Of a stretch of 64,000 bases of DNA, positions 9,422-17,914 are shown piece after piece. The notes beneath the pieces are model-generated. The model was given only the letters and a program-made list of their open reading frames with translations, did no database searches and had not been told where the DNA came from. Within the stretch, counting starts at the first letter, position 1; each line of letters opens with the position of its first letter. The stretch is from Hondaea fermentalgiana (Eukaryota; Sar; Bigyra; Thraustochytrida; Thraustochytriidae): positions 46,035 to 110,034 of the forward strand of contig NPFB01000071.1 of the NCBI GenBank assembly GCA_014084085.1, in the 5' to 3' direction. A program made the translations under genes and the position numbers.

Positions 9422-12181
9422 ATGGCAGCGGCGCGCGCTGAAGAGCTCAAGGTGCGCGGGAACGAGGCGTTCTCCTCGGGCAAGTTCGACGAGGCCGCGG
9501 CGCTCTACGCCGAGGCAATCGCCGCCGTGTTGGAGGCTGTCGGCAGCCCCAGCGATGACACTGGCAAACGGGATGACGACCACGACAACGACGACAACTC
9601 GGAACAAGAGAGCCTTGCGCTCGTGAATCGCGCCGGTGCAGCCGCGGCGTCGCTGACGAGATATGCTCGCGCAGCCGCGGCCGCAGCGGCAACCAGGGGA
9701 GACGGGGAGTCGCGGACGGTTGTGCAAAGCGTGGAGCTCTTGCCAGCACTTCTGTGCAACCGTGCGGCAGCACTTGCAAAGCTAGGCGACTTCGAAGCCG
9801 CTCTTCGCGATGCCGAGCAGGCCGTCGCCTTGCGGCCTGCGTGGGTCAAGGCACACCACCGAAAGGCACAGGCCTTGGCTGAACTGGGTCTCCTTGAAGA
9901 GGCACGCGACGCGTACTGCGTGGCTGCTGATCTCGAGCCAGACAACTCGTGGCTGCGCCGCCGTGTCGAAACGCTCGAAAAGCAAACAGGCTCGAAGTCG
10001 GCTCAGGACAAGGTGGACGCCTACGTGGCCAAGCACAAAAGTATCAAAGGCTGTCCCACAAAGCTGTCCATGAGCATGTTTGAGGTCGACGAGCTCCTTG
10101 GCGAGGGAAATTACTCCGAGGTACACAGCGCCGTCTTTTCCCGCACAGGAGAGCGCTTTGCCATTAAGAGTGTTGACAAGGAGAAAGCTAAACGCATGTC
10201 CAGAAGGCATCCCAATTTGAACAACGAGCTTCACATGGAAAAGAAACTGCTGCTGCGACTGAATCATCCCAACGTCGTTAAACTCTTCTTCACCATGCAG
10301 GACACTCGCTGTCTCTATTACGTGAGCGAGCTGGCGACAGCCGGCGAACTTTGGGCCCGAATGAGATACGGGCGTACTGCTCTGGTGGGTCTTCCTCCTT
10401 CAGAAGCGCTCTTTTACGCGGCACAAATTGTCAATGCGCTCGAGTACCTTCAAACCCAACACGTTATCCACCGCGATATCAAACCGGAAAACATGATGCT
10501 CTTTGCAGACCCAGCGTATGGGGGCCGAGTCGAGCAGCTCAAGCTCATCGATTTCGGCACGGCTTATGATACTGACGACACGACCCTGAATGGTCCGAAC
10601 TTTGTTGGCACACCCGAGTACATGAGTCCCGAGGCCATCGCGGGAAAAGCAGCACCGACCTATGCTCTGGATCTCTGGGCACTAGCAACTACTCTTTTCC
10701 AGCTTCATAGTGGTCGTATTCCCTTCAAGGGCAACAGCCCGTACCTGACCTTTCTCAAAACGCAGGCTCTCAACTACGAAATGCCAAACTACTTTTCACC
10801 AACTCTGCAGGACCTTCTTGAGCGAGTTTTTGTCGAGACACCGGAAGACCGCATTGGCGCCACAGACTGTCTAGCATCCATTAAGCAACATCCAGCCTTT
10901 GCAGGCGTTGATTTCGCTGCCATATTGCTGCGTCCAACCAGACCTGTACCGTCACTTTTTGAGATTTGCGCACAAGCCACTTTGCGGGTGCTCACGGGTC
11001 CGCCACCACCGCTCAAGGGGCCGGGGGCCGACGTTCGGTTGCCCGAATTCCCAAAGCAAAAAACGCTGCCCGCTTGGGCACGCACCGTCGGGACCTTTTC
11101 GAACTCCCGCGCGGGCTCACGAATTCGCAATTGTATCATGGGTATGCTTGCGCAACGCTTGGCGCTTCGCAATCAGAACATCTTCAAGCTTTTTTTTGAA
11201 TCCGACGAAGCTGCTCGCTTCCATCGCGCTGAACGTCATCAATTTGCAGGGCTTTCCGAGCCTGAAGAGGGCAAATTTCATGAATCCTTTCTTCTTGTGC
11301 ACCTCGGTTCTCTTGCAGGCGCCTCGACTGCTAGCATTGAGGCAACGATGCGCCGTGTCAATCGTCTGGAGCCGGCGCCTCGGCTCGTCATTTGTGGAGG
11401 TGCACTGGGAAAGGCTGATGAATTAAAACCTGCTCTCTGTCGTTTAGACTCGGCCATCGCAGTCGTCTGTGTTCCCGATGGGCGTCCTCCCGACGAGTAT
11501 CGGACAGACTTTGGCGACAACTACTATTCTCTTTACGTTCAGGGAGTCATGATTCTCGTCATCGACTCTTTTGAGCTCGCCCTGCTCGCCACAGAAGGAG
11601 GAGTTCTGGATAGCGAGAAGGCAGAGACCAGCAGTAGCCGCAATCATGGAATTAGTGCCAGGACTGCTGCGCGCCAGGCCGAATGGTTGGAGCATCAAGT
11701 GCTTGAAGGCAAACTTTGCGCCCGCCATGTGCTTGTCGTCTCACACCACATGTGGTTCTACGATGCTGCAGACGCCGAGTCTGCGATTGCGCAAGGAATT
11801 CCGGTCATGCCTCGTATGGTTTGTGACCGATTTCTAGACAAATTTCAAGAAAGTGGCGTGCAGATGGTCTTGAGCGGTGCAATGAATGAAGCCATCGTCA
11901 AGTCTCGCAAACCACGCAATGAGATGGAACCCAAGATGCGTCTCACGAGCACGCCAGCGCATGTGGGCTCTATTGATGCAGATGATGCGCAGGGCCTTCT
12001 TCGTGTGATCAGAGTCCAACCCTCGGATGTAGTGAGCGATATGTATACGCGAGCGAGCTTGCCTCCCTGGTTTGCTCTGGAGGAGGAAGAACCAAATTCA
12101 GATGTGGAAGTTGGTCTAGACGATGGCAAGCAACATTTTTCCGACATATCCTCGGACTCTAGCGATGACGAAGAAGAGTGA
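9422..12181 (+). CDS. TPR - PDK1-like AGC kinase - degenerate calcineurin-like phosphoesterase fusion
   Basis: 919 aa from the ATG at 9422 (AAGATGG context); the frame opens at a GTG 27 bp earlier. Residues about 5-40 and 100-180 are TPR repeats (for example RGNEAFSSGKFDEAA). A kinase of the PDK1/AGC type follows at about 220-500: glycine loop GEGNYSEV, Lys248 in FAIKS, HRDIKPEN with catalytic Asp352, DFG at 377, and GTPEYMSPEA. All catalytic residues are present. From about 620 the sequence resembles CPPED1-like metallophosphoesterases: FGDNYYSLYVQGV, QAEWLEHQVL, a VVSHH segment and FQESGVQMVLSG. Nearly all expected metal ligands are replaced: the DxQ site, the GD, the GNH and GHxH (here SGAMNE). 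The C-terminal tail is acidic with Ser-Asp clusters like CK2 sites. The kinase is probably active; the phosphoesterase part is probably a scaffold. Confidence 0.85.
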   Translation: MAAARAEELKVRGNEAFSSGKFDEAAALYAEAIAAVLEAVGSPSDDTGKRDDDHDNDDNSEQESLALVNRAGAAAASLTRYARAAAAAAATRGDGESRTVVQSVELLPALLCNRAAALAKLGDFEAALRDAEQAVALRPAWVKAHHRKAQALAELGLLEEARDAYCVAADLEPDNSWLRRRVETLEKQTGSKSAQDKVDAYVAKHKSIKGCPTKLSMSMFEVDELLGEGNYSEVHSAVFSRTGERFAIKSVDKEKAKRMSRRHPNLNNELHMEKKLLLRLNHPNVVKLFFTMQDTRCLYYVSELATAGELWARMRYGRTALVGLPPSEALFYAAQIVNALEYLQTQHVIHRDIKPENMMLFADPAYGGRVEQLKLIDFGTAYDTDDTTLNGPNFVGTPEYMSPEAIAGKAAPTYALDLWALATTLFQLHSGRIPFKGNSPYLTFLKTQALNYEMPNYFSPTLQDLLERVFVETPEDRIGATDCLASIKQHPAFAGVDFAAILLRPTRPVPSLFEICAQATLRVLTGPPPPLKGPGADVRLPEFPKQKTLPAWARTVGTFSNSRAGSRIRNCIMGMLAQRLALRNQNIFKLFFESDEAARFHRAERHQFAGLSEPEEGKFHESFLLVHLGSLAGASTASIEATMRRVNRLEPAPRLVICGGALGKADELKPALCRLDSAIAVVCVPDGRPPDEYRTDFGDNYYSLYVQGVMILVIDSFELALLATEGGVLDSEKAETSSSRNHGISARTAARQAEWLEHQVLEGKLCARHVLVVSHHMWFYDAADAESAIAQGIPVMPRMVCDRFLDKFQESGVQMVLSGAMNEAIVKSRKPRNEMEPKMRLTSTPAHVGSIDADDAQGLLRVIRVQPSDVVSDMYTRASLPPWFALEEEEPNSDVEVGLDDGKQHFSDISSDSSDDEEE

Positions 12182-12430
12182 ATAGATGACGTTTGAAAGA
12201 AAGCCCACCGAATCAACCCCCACGTTTGAATTGGCTCCATCGTATGCTTTCCTCGTCCTCATGACATTAACGCATGAAAAGAGATACTCAAATTTATGGA
12301 AATGTTTTCTGTGTATGTATACAAGGTCGTCAGGGCGAAAGCGTGAATATCAGCTCTTCCCTTCTTTATCCAACCGCAAATGTGCGCGCACACCTGCAGC
12401 GCGCCCTTGGTAAAAAGCGCGTAGACAAGT

Positions 12431-12955
12431 TTACCAGACGTCAACTGGTTGGACTGACGTCGTGTAAACCGGCGCCGAGAGGTGCGCAGATATGACCAAA
12501 AACCTTCGCAGCGCACGGCCAACAGCCGGGCCGGACGCATGGAAGAAGGCTGTCCATTCAGCAAGAACCTGTCCACCTCGTGTGCCTTCTGGGAATGTGT
12601 CGAGCGTCTCGAGCCAACGCGCATATGCCCAGGTCCCCGGCTGCGGAACGAGGGCGCCGCCTCCTTGCGCGGCTTCCAGTGCAGTGGCCGATGGCGAAAG
12701 CGCGCAAAGGTGCCCTGCGAACTTCGCGACACGCCTATGGGCCTTTGCGAGCGTCGCCAGGCCACGGAGCACGGCCTCGTCCTCGAAGTGTACGAGCCCC
12801 GTCCTCGCGCGACGGGCGTCGCCGCCAATTTGGTGACCCAGATTGCGCCTTTGCGACGCCAGGTCCCGCGGCTCGGACGTCGACGCGGAGGACAACGGCC
12901 ACGTGCGAAACGCCTTCCACTGCCCGCCGCCCGCATCCCGCTCCACGCGCACCAT
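12431..12955 (-). CDS. Hypothetical protein, 174 aa
   Basis: Single ORF with a strong start context (GCGCCATGG). The translation has a balanced, amphipathic composition (segments AVLRGLATLAKAHRRVAKFA and TWAYARWLETLDTF) and looks more protein-like than the overlapping Arg-rich frames on both strands. I recognise no domain and see no signal peptide or membrane segment. It sits between the convergent ends of the TPR-kinase gene and the Popeye-like gene. It could still be a chance frame in GC-rich DNA. Confidence 0.4.
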   Translation of the reverse strand: MVRVERDAGGGQWKAFRTWPLSSASTSEPRDLASQRRNLGHQIGGDARRARTGLVHFEDEAVLRGLATLAKAHRRVAKFAGHLCALSPSATALEAAQGGGALVPQPGTWAYARWLETLDTFPEGTRGGQVLAEWTAFFHASGPAVGRALRRFLVISAHLSAPVYTTSVQPVDVW

Positions 12956-13190
12956 GGCGCTGCGAGCTGGCCAGTGCTGGCCAGCGCTTGCTTGTTTGCT
13001 TCGGGACTTGCAGCGTCCTTCCTCCTTTTTCGAGAATGCGATTTGGTCCGTCCCTGTTGGAAGGTGTCATTGGGACTCGGCGCGGATCTGCGGTCATTGA
13101 CCCAAGAGTTTTCTCGAACGAAGGCACGCATCATGGCGACGCTCGGACCAGTCGCCTGGTCGGTGGCTGGCTAGAGACGGGTTAGAATGG

Positions 13191-14405
13191 TCATCTGAGT
13201 GGGGTGTCGGTGGTGGGGCTGCTGGTTCCAGTGCGCAGAGCCGTCTCCACCTGCGTAACACGCACGGCGTCGCGAAGCAGATTACTCATGCAGACATTTG
13301 GGGCAAAGTCAGCGTGGCACCAGCCAACAGACCTGAGCACGCGCTTATGCTGCTCATCAGTGATGCCGTGCTGCACGCGGTATTCTCGACAACGCTCGAT
13401 CTCGTGCCGAGTGAGCACGCCGTCAGACACGGCCAGCCGAACCATCGCCAGATACGATGCCTCTACTTGCGCATCCAGCTGGGCCTTGAGATCATCAATT
13501 TGTCTCGTCTTTTCCGCGTGTGAGCCGCGAAGCTTGCCACGCAAATCATCAATCTGAAGACGGTCTGCAGCGGCCATAAGTTGCGGATCTTGTTTTATGA
13601 AAGTGGAGAACTTTCGAATGTCAAAGCTCACAAGCCGAACGTTTGACGCTGCGACTACAGTTGTTTTCCACTTGCGAATGCCACGTTCCTCAATATCGGA
13701 ACGCCACGGATGCGTTGTCCAACCCCCATGTGTTTCGCCTGGCGTGACATCGACTCGGTTCATCAAAACGTTGCCAGCATACACGAGTACGCTCCCCGAG
13801 AGCACATAGGCAGCCCTCGGCTGGTTATGGCCTTCTTTTACAATAGGCTCCCCAGGTTTGATCGTTTCCCATGTAGCGGTGGAACCTTTCAGTAGTTTCT
13901 TGAAGGAGCGAGGCGTAAAACCATACGTCATGAATGCCTGGGAATACAGCTCATGTTCATCCTGTGAGAGTGCCAATGGCTCACGTTCCAATAGAATCCG
14001 CCTAATATGGTATGAGTGGAGTCCAAGAAAGAAAAGTCCCCACGCAGCAGGCGCAAGCAATGGCCGCGCTTGAAGCAAGTTGAAGCCAATGCTGCATCCA
14101 CTTGCGCACGCCATAAAGCTTCGAAGTTGCAGCATGTCTTCGCTCGATGCAGCGCCAACTGCGAGGACATTTCCCGCGTGAAGAATCCAGGCAAGTCTTT
14201 CAGGCCCAATGGCAAGGCGAACCCATTGTCGCGCCACCTCGGCGCGTTTTGGCATCATCCCTGCGAATTGTGGAGGGACTCCCGTCGTTCGTCTTGACAT
14301 GGTCGTCGCGAAAGCTTGTTCCTGCCTGACAAGAGGAATCTTGCTTGCAGCAGCGCTCTCGCCCCTGCGAAAAGCTGCGAGGGATCCAGCGAGAGCGCGG
14401 TGCAT
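13191..14405 (-). CDS. Popeye-domain-like membrane protein (cyclic-nucleotide-binding fold)
   Basis: 404 aa. The first ~40 residues are Ala/Arg-rich. Three short hydrophobic segments lie at roughly 70-90, 95-115 and 118-138, followed by HIRRILLEREPLALSQDE and LYSQAF. That spacing matches Popeye (POPDC) proteins, whose three membrane helices precede a cAMP-binding Popeye domain. The next ~100 residues look like a cyclic-nucleotide-binding beta roll: IKPGEPIVKEG, AAYVLSGSVLVYAG, then TPGETHGGW. After the fold comes a charged coiled coil (about 285-320) and a small helical module with SDGVLTRHEIE. In animals POPDC proteins bind cAMP and regulate membrane channels and trafficking. Here nucleotide binding is inferred; I cannot confirm the family's signature DSPE and FQVT motifs. 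It shares an upstream region with the MAP3K gene. Confidence 0.65.
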   Translation of the reverse strand: MHRALAGSLAAFRRGESAAASKIPLVRQEQAFATTMSRRTTGVPPQFAGMMPKRAEVARQWVRLAIGPERLAWILHAGNVLAVGAASSEDMLQLRSFMACASGCSIGFNLLQARPLLAPAAWGLFFLGLHSYHIRRILLEREPLALSQDEHELYSQAFMTYGFTPRSFKKLLKGSTATWETIKPGEPIVKEGHNQPRAAYVLSGSVLVYAGNVLMNRVDVTPGETHGGWTTHPWRSDIEERGIRKWKTTVVAASNVRLVSFDIRKFSTFIKQDPQLMAAADRLQIDDLRGKLRGSHAEKTRQIDDLKAQLDAQVEASYLAMVRLAVSDGVLTRHEIERCREYRVQHGITDEQHKRVLRSVGWCHADFAPNVCMSNLLRDAVRVTQVETALRTGTSSPTTDTPLR

Positions 14406-14954
14406 CGTCAGTCGGATGATGAATCAGGGTCAGCTTGGTCTGACGCGCCATGAGCCCCCCATCTGATAAGGGAAGACCCGATGAAAGCACCAGGGTCAAA
14501 TTTAAAAACTCGATGGTCGCTTTTCTTTTTCGCATGCCAAGTAGGATGCCATGGTATAATCGAAGTAAAATAAAAAAATAAAAAATGACCGTTGGAAAGA
14601 CAGCCACCCGAGCGGCGACCCGGGCTCCCTGTCCAGGCTGGGCTTGTACGAGGGCTGGCACTCTGTAAGTTATTCTATGCCAAAAGGGATTACGAGGTGC
14701 AGTATAATTTGGCCGCGCCCGTCTCCGTCAGCCCATCGGGCTTTGAGGAGGTCAGGCTAGGCTAGGCCAGGCCCATCAAAACGCACGTGACCTGCCGTCT
14801 TGCGAGCCGAAGCACCGACTCCGAACAGGCGAGGTGAGCGAGCGAGTGCGGGTGATTTCCAAGACGCGACTGTCGCCGAAAGGACTTTGACAAAGAAAGA
14901 GCAAGAAGGAGAGAGCAAAGGAACAGCTTCGCCGCCGCCCAGGACACCCATGCA
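14406..14954. other. Divergent promoter interval (Popeye-like / MAP3K)
   Basis: Contains an AT-rich stretch near 14560-14590 and a GCTAGGCTAGGCCAGGCCC block at about 14756-14774, a variant of the recurring AGGCCTA motif about 190 bp upstream of the kinase start. No gene is supported. Confidence 0.5.
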
Positions 14955-17720
14955 ATGCAGCACTCGATGTGCAAAGATGACGGCACGTCTGTCACATGCG
15001 AAGCTTCGAAAAGAGAAGATATAGACGACCCTCGCTCGCCAGCAGCTGATAGTCTGTCCCAAGACAGCGCCAACTTTACAGACTCAGCGCGTAGTATGGA
15101 CGATGACCTCTCCTCAAGCCGAGCATCAACCCAGCTTACCGAGAGGGATGGTGGAAGTGAAACTCGTGGACTCGATGCAGATGATAGCAAGTACTTTGGT
15201 TTGCAGGCGCACAACGAGAATCATGATCATCCCCAAACCGGCCAAGGGTCCATCTCCCGCTGGCAAAAGGGTCAATTGCTTGGCAAAGGCGGGTACGGTA
15301 GTGTTTATTTGGCTCTCAATCTGGACAACGGCAAGCTCTTTGCCGCAAAGCAGATTGAAGACTTTGACTATAGCCCCGCTGGAATGCAGGATTTATCGGC
15401 GCTTGAAAATGAAATCAAGACTCTGCAGCAGTGCAAGCACGAAAATATTGTGCAGTACCTCGGATACGAGAGATGCGAAACGTCCATCAGCATCTTTCTT
15501 GAATACGTGTCAGGGGGATCAATATGTGGATTGCTCGAACGCTTTCACTCGCTTGAAGAGTCGGTCGTTCGCGTCTACACACGGCAACTCTTGCTTGGAT
15601 TGGAGTACTTGCATCTCAACGGCGTCGCACACCGTGATATCAAGGGCGGCAACGTTTTGGTCACCCATGAAGGGACCATAAAATTAGCAGACTTTGGCGC
15701 CTCGAAACGTATCTGGAGTTCGTCATCGCGGTCTGCGCGCTACACTGGTGCCGCATACGGGATAAAGGGGACCGCCATGTGGATGGCTCCTGAAGTTATC
15801 CGAGAGGACCAGCCAGAGCGCATGTGGAAAAAGGCTGACATGTGGAGTGTCGGCTGTACCGTCGTGGAGATGTTGACGGGTAAACCACCATGGCATCAAT
15901 TTTCAAATGCAGTTACTGCAATGTACCATATTGCTTGCGGGCAGAGTACACCTGACATTCCCGCAGGCCTGTCCACCCACGGCTGCGACTTTCTGCAAGC
16001 TTGTTTTCAGCAAAACCCCAAAGATCGGCCCGACGTGTCTACGATACTGCTCTTTCCTTTTGTTGCACGCGCCAAGGAGCGCGCGGTCAGCGGGACACTC
16101 GCAACTAACAATCTCGCGCCTCTTACAACTTCTCGATCAGCTGTGTATGCGTCCCCCGGCGAGGCCATCTTTTTCTCAGGATCACCGGGGGTGGAAACGG
16201 AATCTCCGCAACAGCGGAAGAGCCGTCTGCAGCGAAAGCCAGAAGGACAAATCAAACAAGATGCTGATGCGCAGCACCAACAACTTTCCCCGGGGACACC
16301 GTCGAGTTCTTCGAGCGAAAACGATATGGAAAGGAGGTCAGCGTCCTCGACATCATGTTCAGTGGGCCGTCAAGATCCATCTCCAATCTCCAAGCCCTCG
16401 CCAATAGCACCAGCAAAGCTCGATTTAAGTCGTGTTCGTTCTCAGGAGGCTGAGGACGAACGCGTTGAGCTGCATCTACCACCTGGTTTCCACATTAAGC
16501 CCGCAGTAGGCAGTGCAGCATCTGCACACGGGGAAAGGGTCAATTCAAAGCACAAATCGCGACCTTTGCCAAGCACCAAGCTCCCTCTGGAAAGGCAAAA
16601 AAGCAACGCAAATCAAACGCGTCAATCTTCCGCTACGTCAAGGCCCTTTCAGAGCAGTGCCCTCCTACCCGAGCTTTTGAAAACAAAACAGGCTGGACAA
16701 GAATCGAAAGCGACGCGACGAAGTAATAATAAGAGGAACAAAGACGTTTTGTTCCGCAAGGATTCGTGTGAAGCTGCAGGCAGAGAGAGCGGGGAAAACT
16801 CATCTTGCACTGATGGGGGAGCTTGCAAACTACTGTCCAGACCACAAACTGTGCGCGTTATAAGCGATCCGTTTGAAATGGTTCAGGACGCGATGAACTC
16901 TTTCGCACTGCGTCACGACCTATCACCCGTGGAAGATCTGTCTCGGTTCGAGGATTCATTTGAATCTAGCGACGCGGGAATTGTGGACAGACATCCGCTC
17001 TCTCTCAGTAGCAGGAGCTCGAGTAGTGTTTTAAGTCGGGGCAGCTGTCGAGGTCGGCAATGCATCCCCCCTCTGCAATTGAAGAGCGAAGGCAGCGACA
17101 GCAGCTCCACCAACCCAGGGCTCGACTACGTGGACAACAGTGGCCTTTTTGGGCGTCAAGATGGAAAGTTGGCCTCGAAGCCCAACGTGAAGCGACACGA
17201 AGTTAAATTTCAACGCGGCGATGACGCTGTACATGGAGGGCAGCAAGAAGTGAATCGAATGGCGAAGAGCGTGGGAAGTAGCACCTGCGCGAAAACCTTT
17301 ACAAGTACTAGGAAACTCAAGTTTGCGCCAATGCGCCCTGTCGGAGAAGAGGGAATGTGCGCACAGCATCAACGCACCTATAAGGATGAGCTTGGCCACG
17401 AGAGGAGGTGCGTTATTCCTGACGCCCGCAGCATGGACGACACGGGTCCGTGCATTCTAGCGGCAAGCGTTGGCGTCATGGCAAACTCGAAAGTTGCTCC
17501 TTTGCGGAACTACACGCCAAAGGATGCTGACGTGCGTTTTACTCGCGACCGATTCACGGCTTCTTTCGACGGGCGCCGCTCCGACCGCAAATGGTACCAT
17601 GGTACCACTGCAGCCATTGCAGAGGCTCGCGCAACGCTCGCAAGCGATAATGTCTCAAGATCGCGTTCGGACTGGGACAAAACTCCCCCTCTTCGACAGT
17701 TTCTCCCATCACACAAGTAA
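14955..17720 (+). CDS. MAP3K-type (STE11-like) serine/threonine protein kinase
   Basis: 921 aa. A Ser/Asp-rich N-terminus of about 100 residues precedes a kinase domain at about 103-372. It has glycine loop LGKGGYGSVY, AAKQI, catalytic loop HRDIKGGN (His226, Asp228), DFG at 246 and GTAMWMAPEVI. The HRDIKGxN and GTxxWMAPEV forms are characteristic of MAP3K/STE11 kinases, which phosphorylate MAP2Ks at the top of MAPK cascades. The C-terminal ~550 residues are low-complexity, rich in Ser, Arg and Lys, with no recognised domain. They are probably disordered and regulatory. A second ATG 6 bp upstream is out of frame. The upstream signal and downstream MAP2K are not deducible. Confidence 0.92.
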   Translation: MQHSMCKDDGTSVTCEASKREDIDDPRSPAADSLSQDSANFTDSARSMDDDLSSSRASTQLTERDGGSETRGLDADDSKYFGLQAHNENHDHPQTGQGSISRWQKGQLLGKGGYGSVYLALNLDNGKLFAAKQIEDFDYSPAGMQDLSALENEIKTLQQCKHENIVQYLGYERCETSISIFLEYVSGGSICGLLERFHSLEESVVRVYTRQLLLGLEYLHLNGVAHRDIKGGNVLVTHEGTIKLADFGASKRIWSSSSRSARYTGAAYGIKGTAMWMAPEVIREDQPERMWKKADMWSVGCTVVEMLTGKPPWHQFSNAVTAMYHIACGQSTPDIPAGLSTHGCDFLQACFQQNPKDRPDVSTILLFPFVARAKERAVSGTLATNNLAPLTTSRSAVYASPGEAIFFSGSPGVETESPQQRKSRLQRKPEGQIKQDADAQHQQLSPGTPSSSSSENDMERRSASSTSCSVGRQDPSPISKPSPIAPAKLDLSRVRSQEAEDERVELHLPPGFHIKPAVGSAASAHGERVNSKHKSRPLPSTKLPLERQKSNANQTRQSSATSRPFQSSALLPELLKTKQAGQESKATRRSNNKRNKDVLFRKDSCEAAGRESGENSSCTDGGACKLLSRPQTVRVISDPFEMVQDAMNSFALRHDLSPVEDLSRFEDSFESSDAGIVDRHPLSLSSRSSSSVLSRGSCRGRQCIPPLQLKSEGSDSSSTNPGLDYVDNSGLFGRQDGKLASKPNVKRHEVKFQRGDDAVHGGQQEVNRMAKSVGSSTCAKTFTSTRKLKFAPMRPVGEEGMCAQHQRTYKDELGHERRCVIPDARSMDDTGPCILAASVGVMANSKVAPLRNYTPKDADVRFTRDRFTASFDGRRSDRKWYHGTTAAIAEARATLASDNVSRSRSDWDKTPPLRQFLPSHK

Positions 17721-17914
17721 AGTCTCACCCTATGCTCACCTTGACATCGTATAATGATGACCTGAGCGCCGGAAGGGGTCTCATGCCTTTGTAAAAAGTT
17801 AATAGGGAAAGAACAAAAACAACTGCTTCTCAACACCGCCCCTCCTCCCCTCCTTCACATTTCCTTTTTTCTTTATTTTAGGGAATAATGCGTATCGTAA
17901 ACGTTCTGCGACAA
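17721..17914. other. Convergent 3' ends of the MAP3K and NRAMP genes
   Basis: Short convergent spacer with a T/C-rich stretch near 17840-17880. Nothing else is seen. Confidence 0.5.

Noticed and set aside
12259..13134. 291-codon minus-strand ORF overlapping the 174-aa hypothetical gene
   Set aside because: Arg/Ser-rich throughout, opens at no convincing start and shows no domain; the other minus frame is more protein-like.
12482..13185. Plus-strand ORFs of 114-230 codons
   Set aside because: Three overlapping frames in GC-rich DNA with Arg/Pro/Ala-rich products and no recognisable motif.
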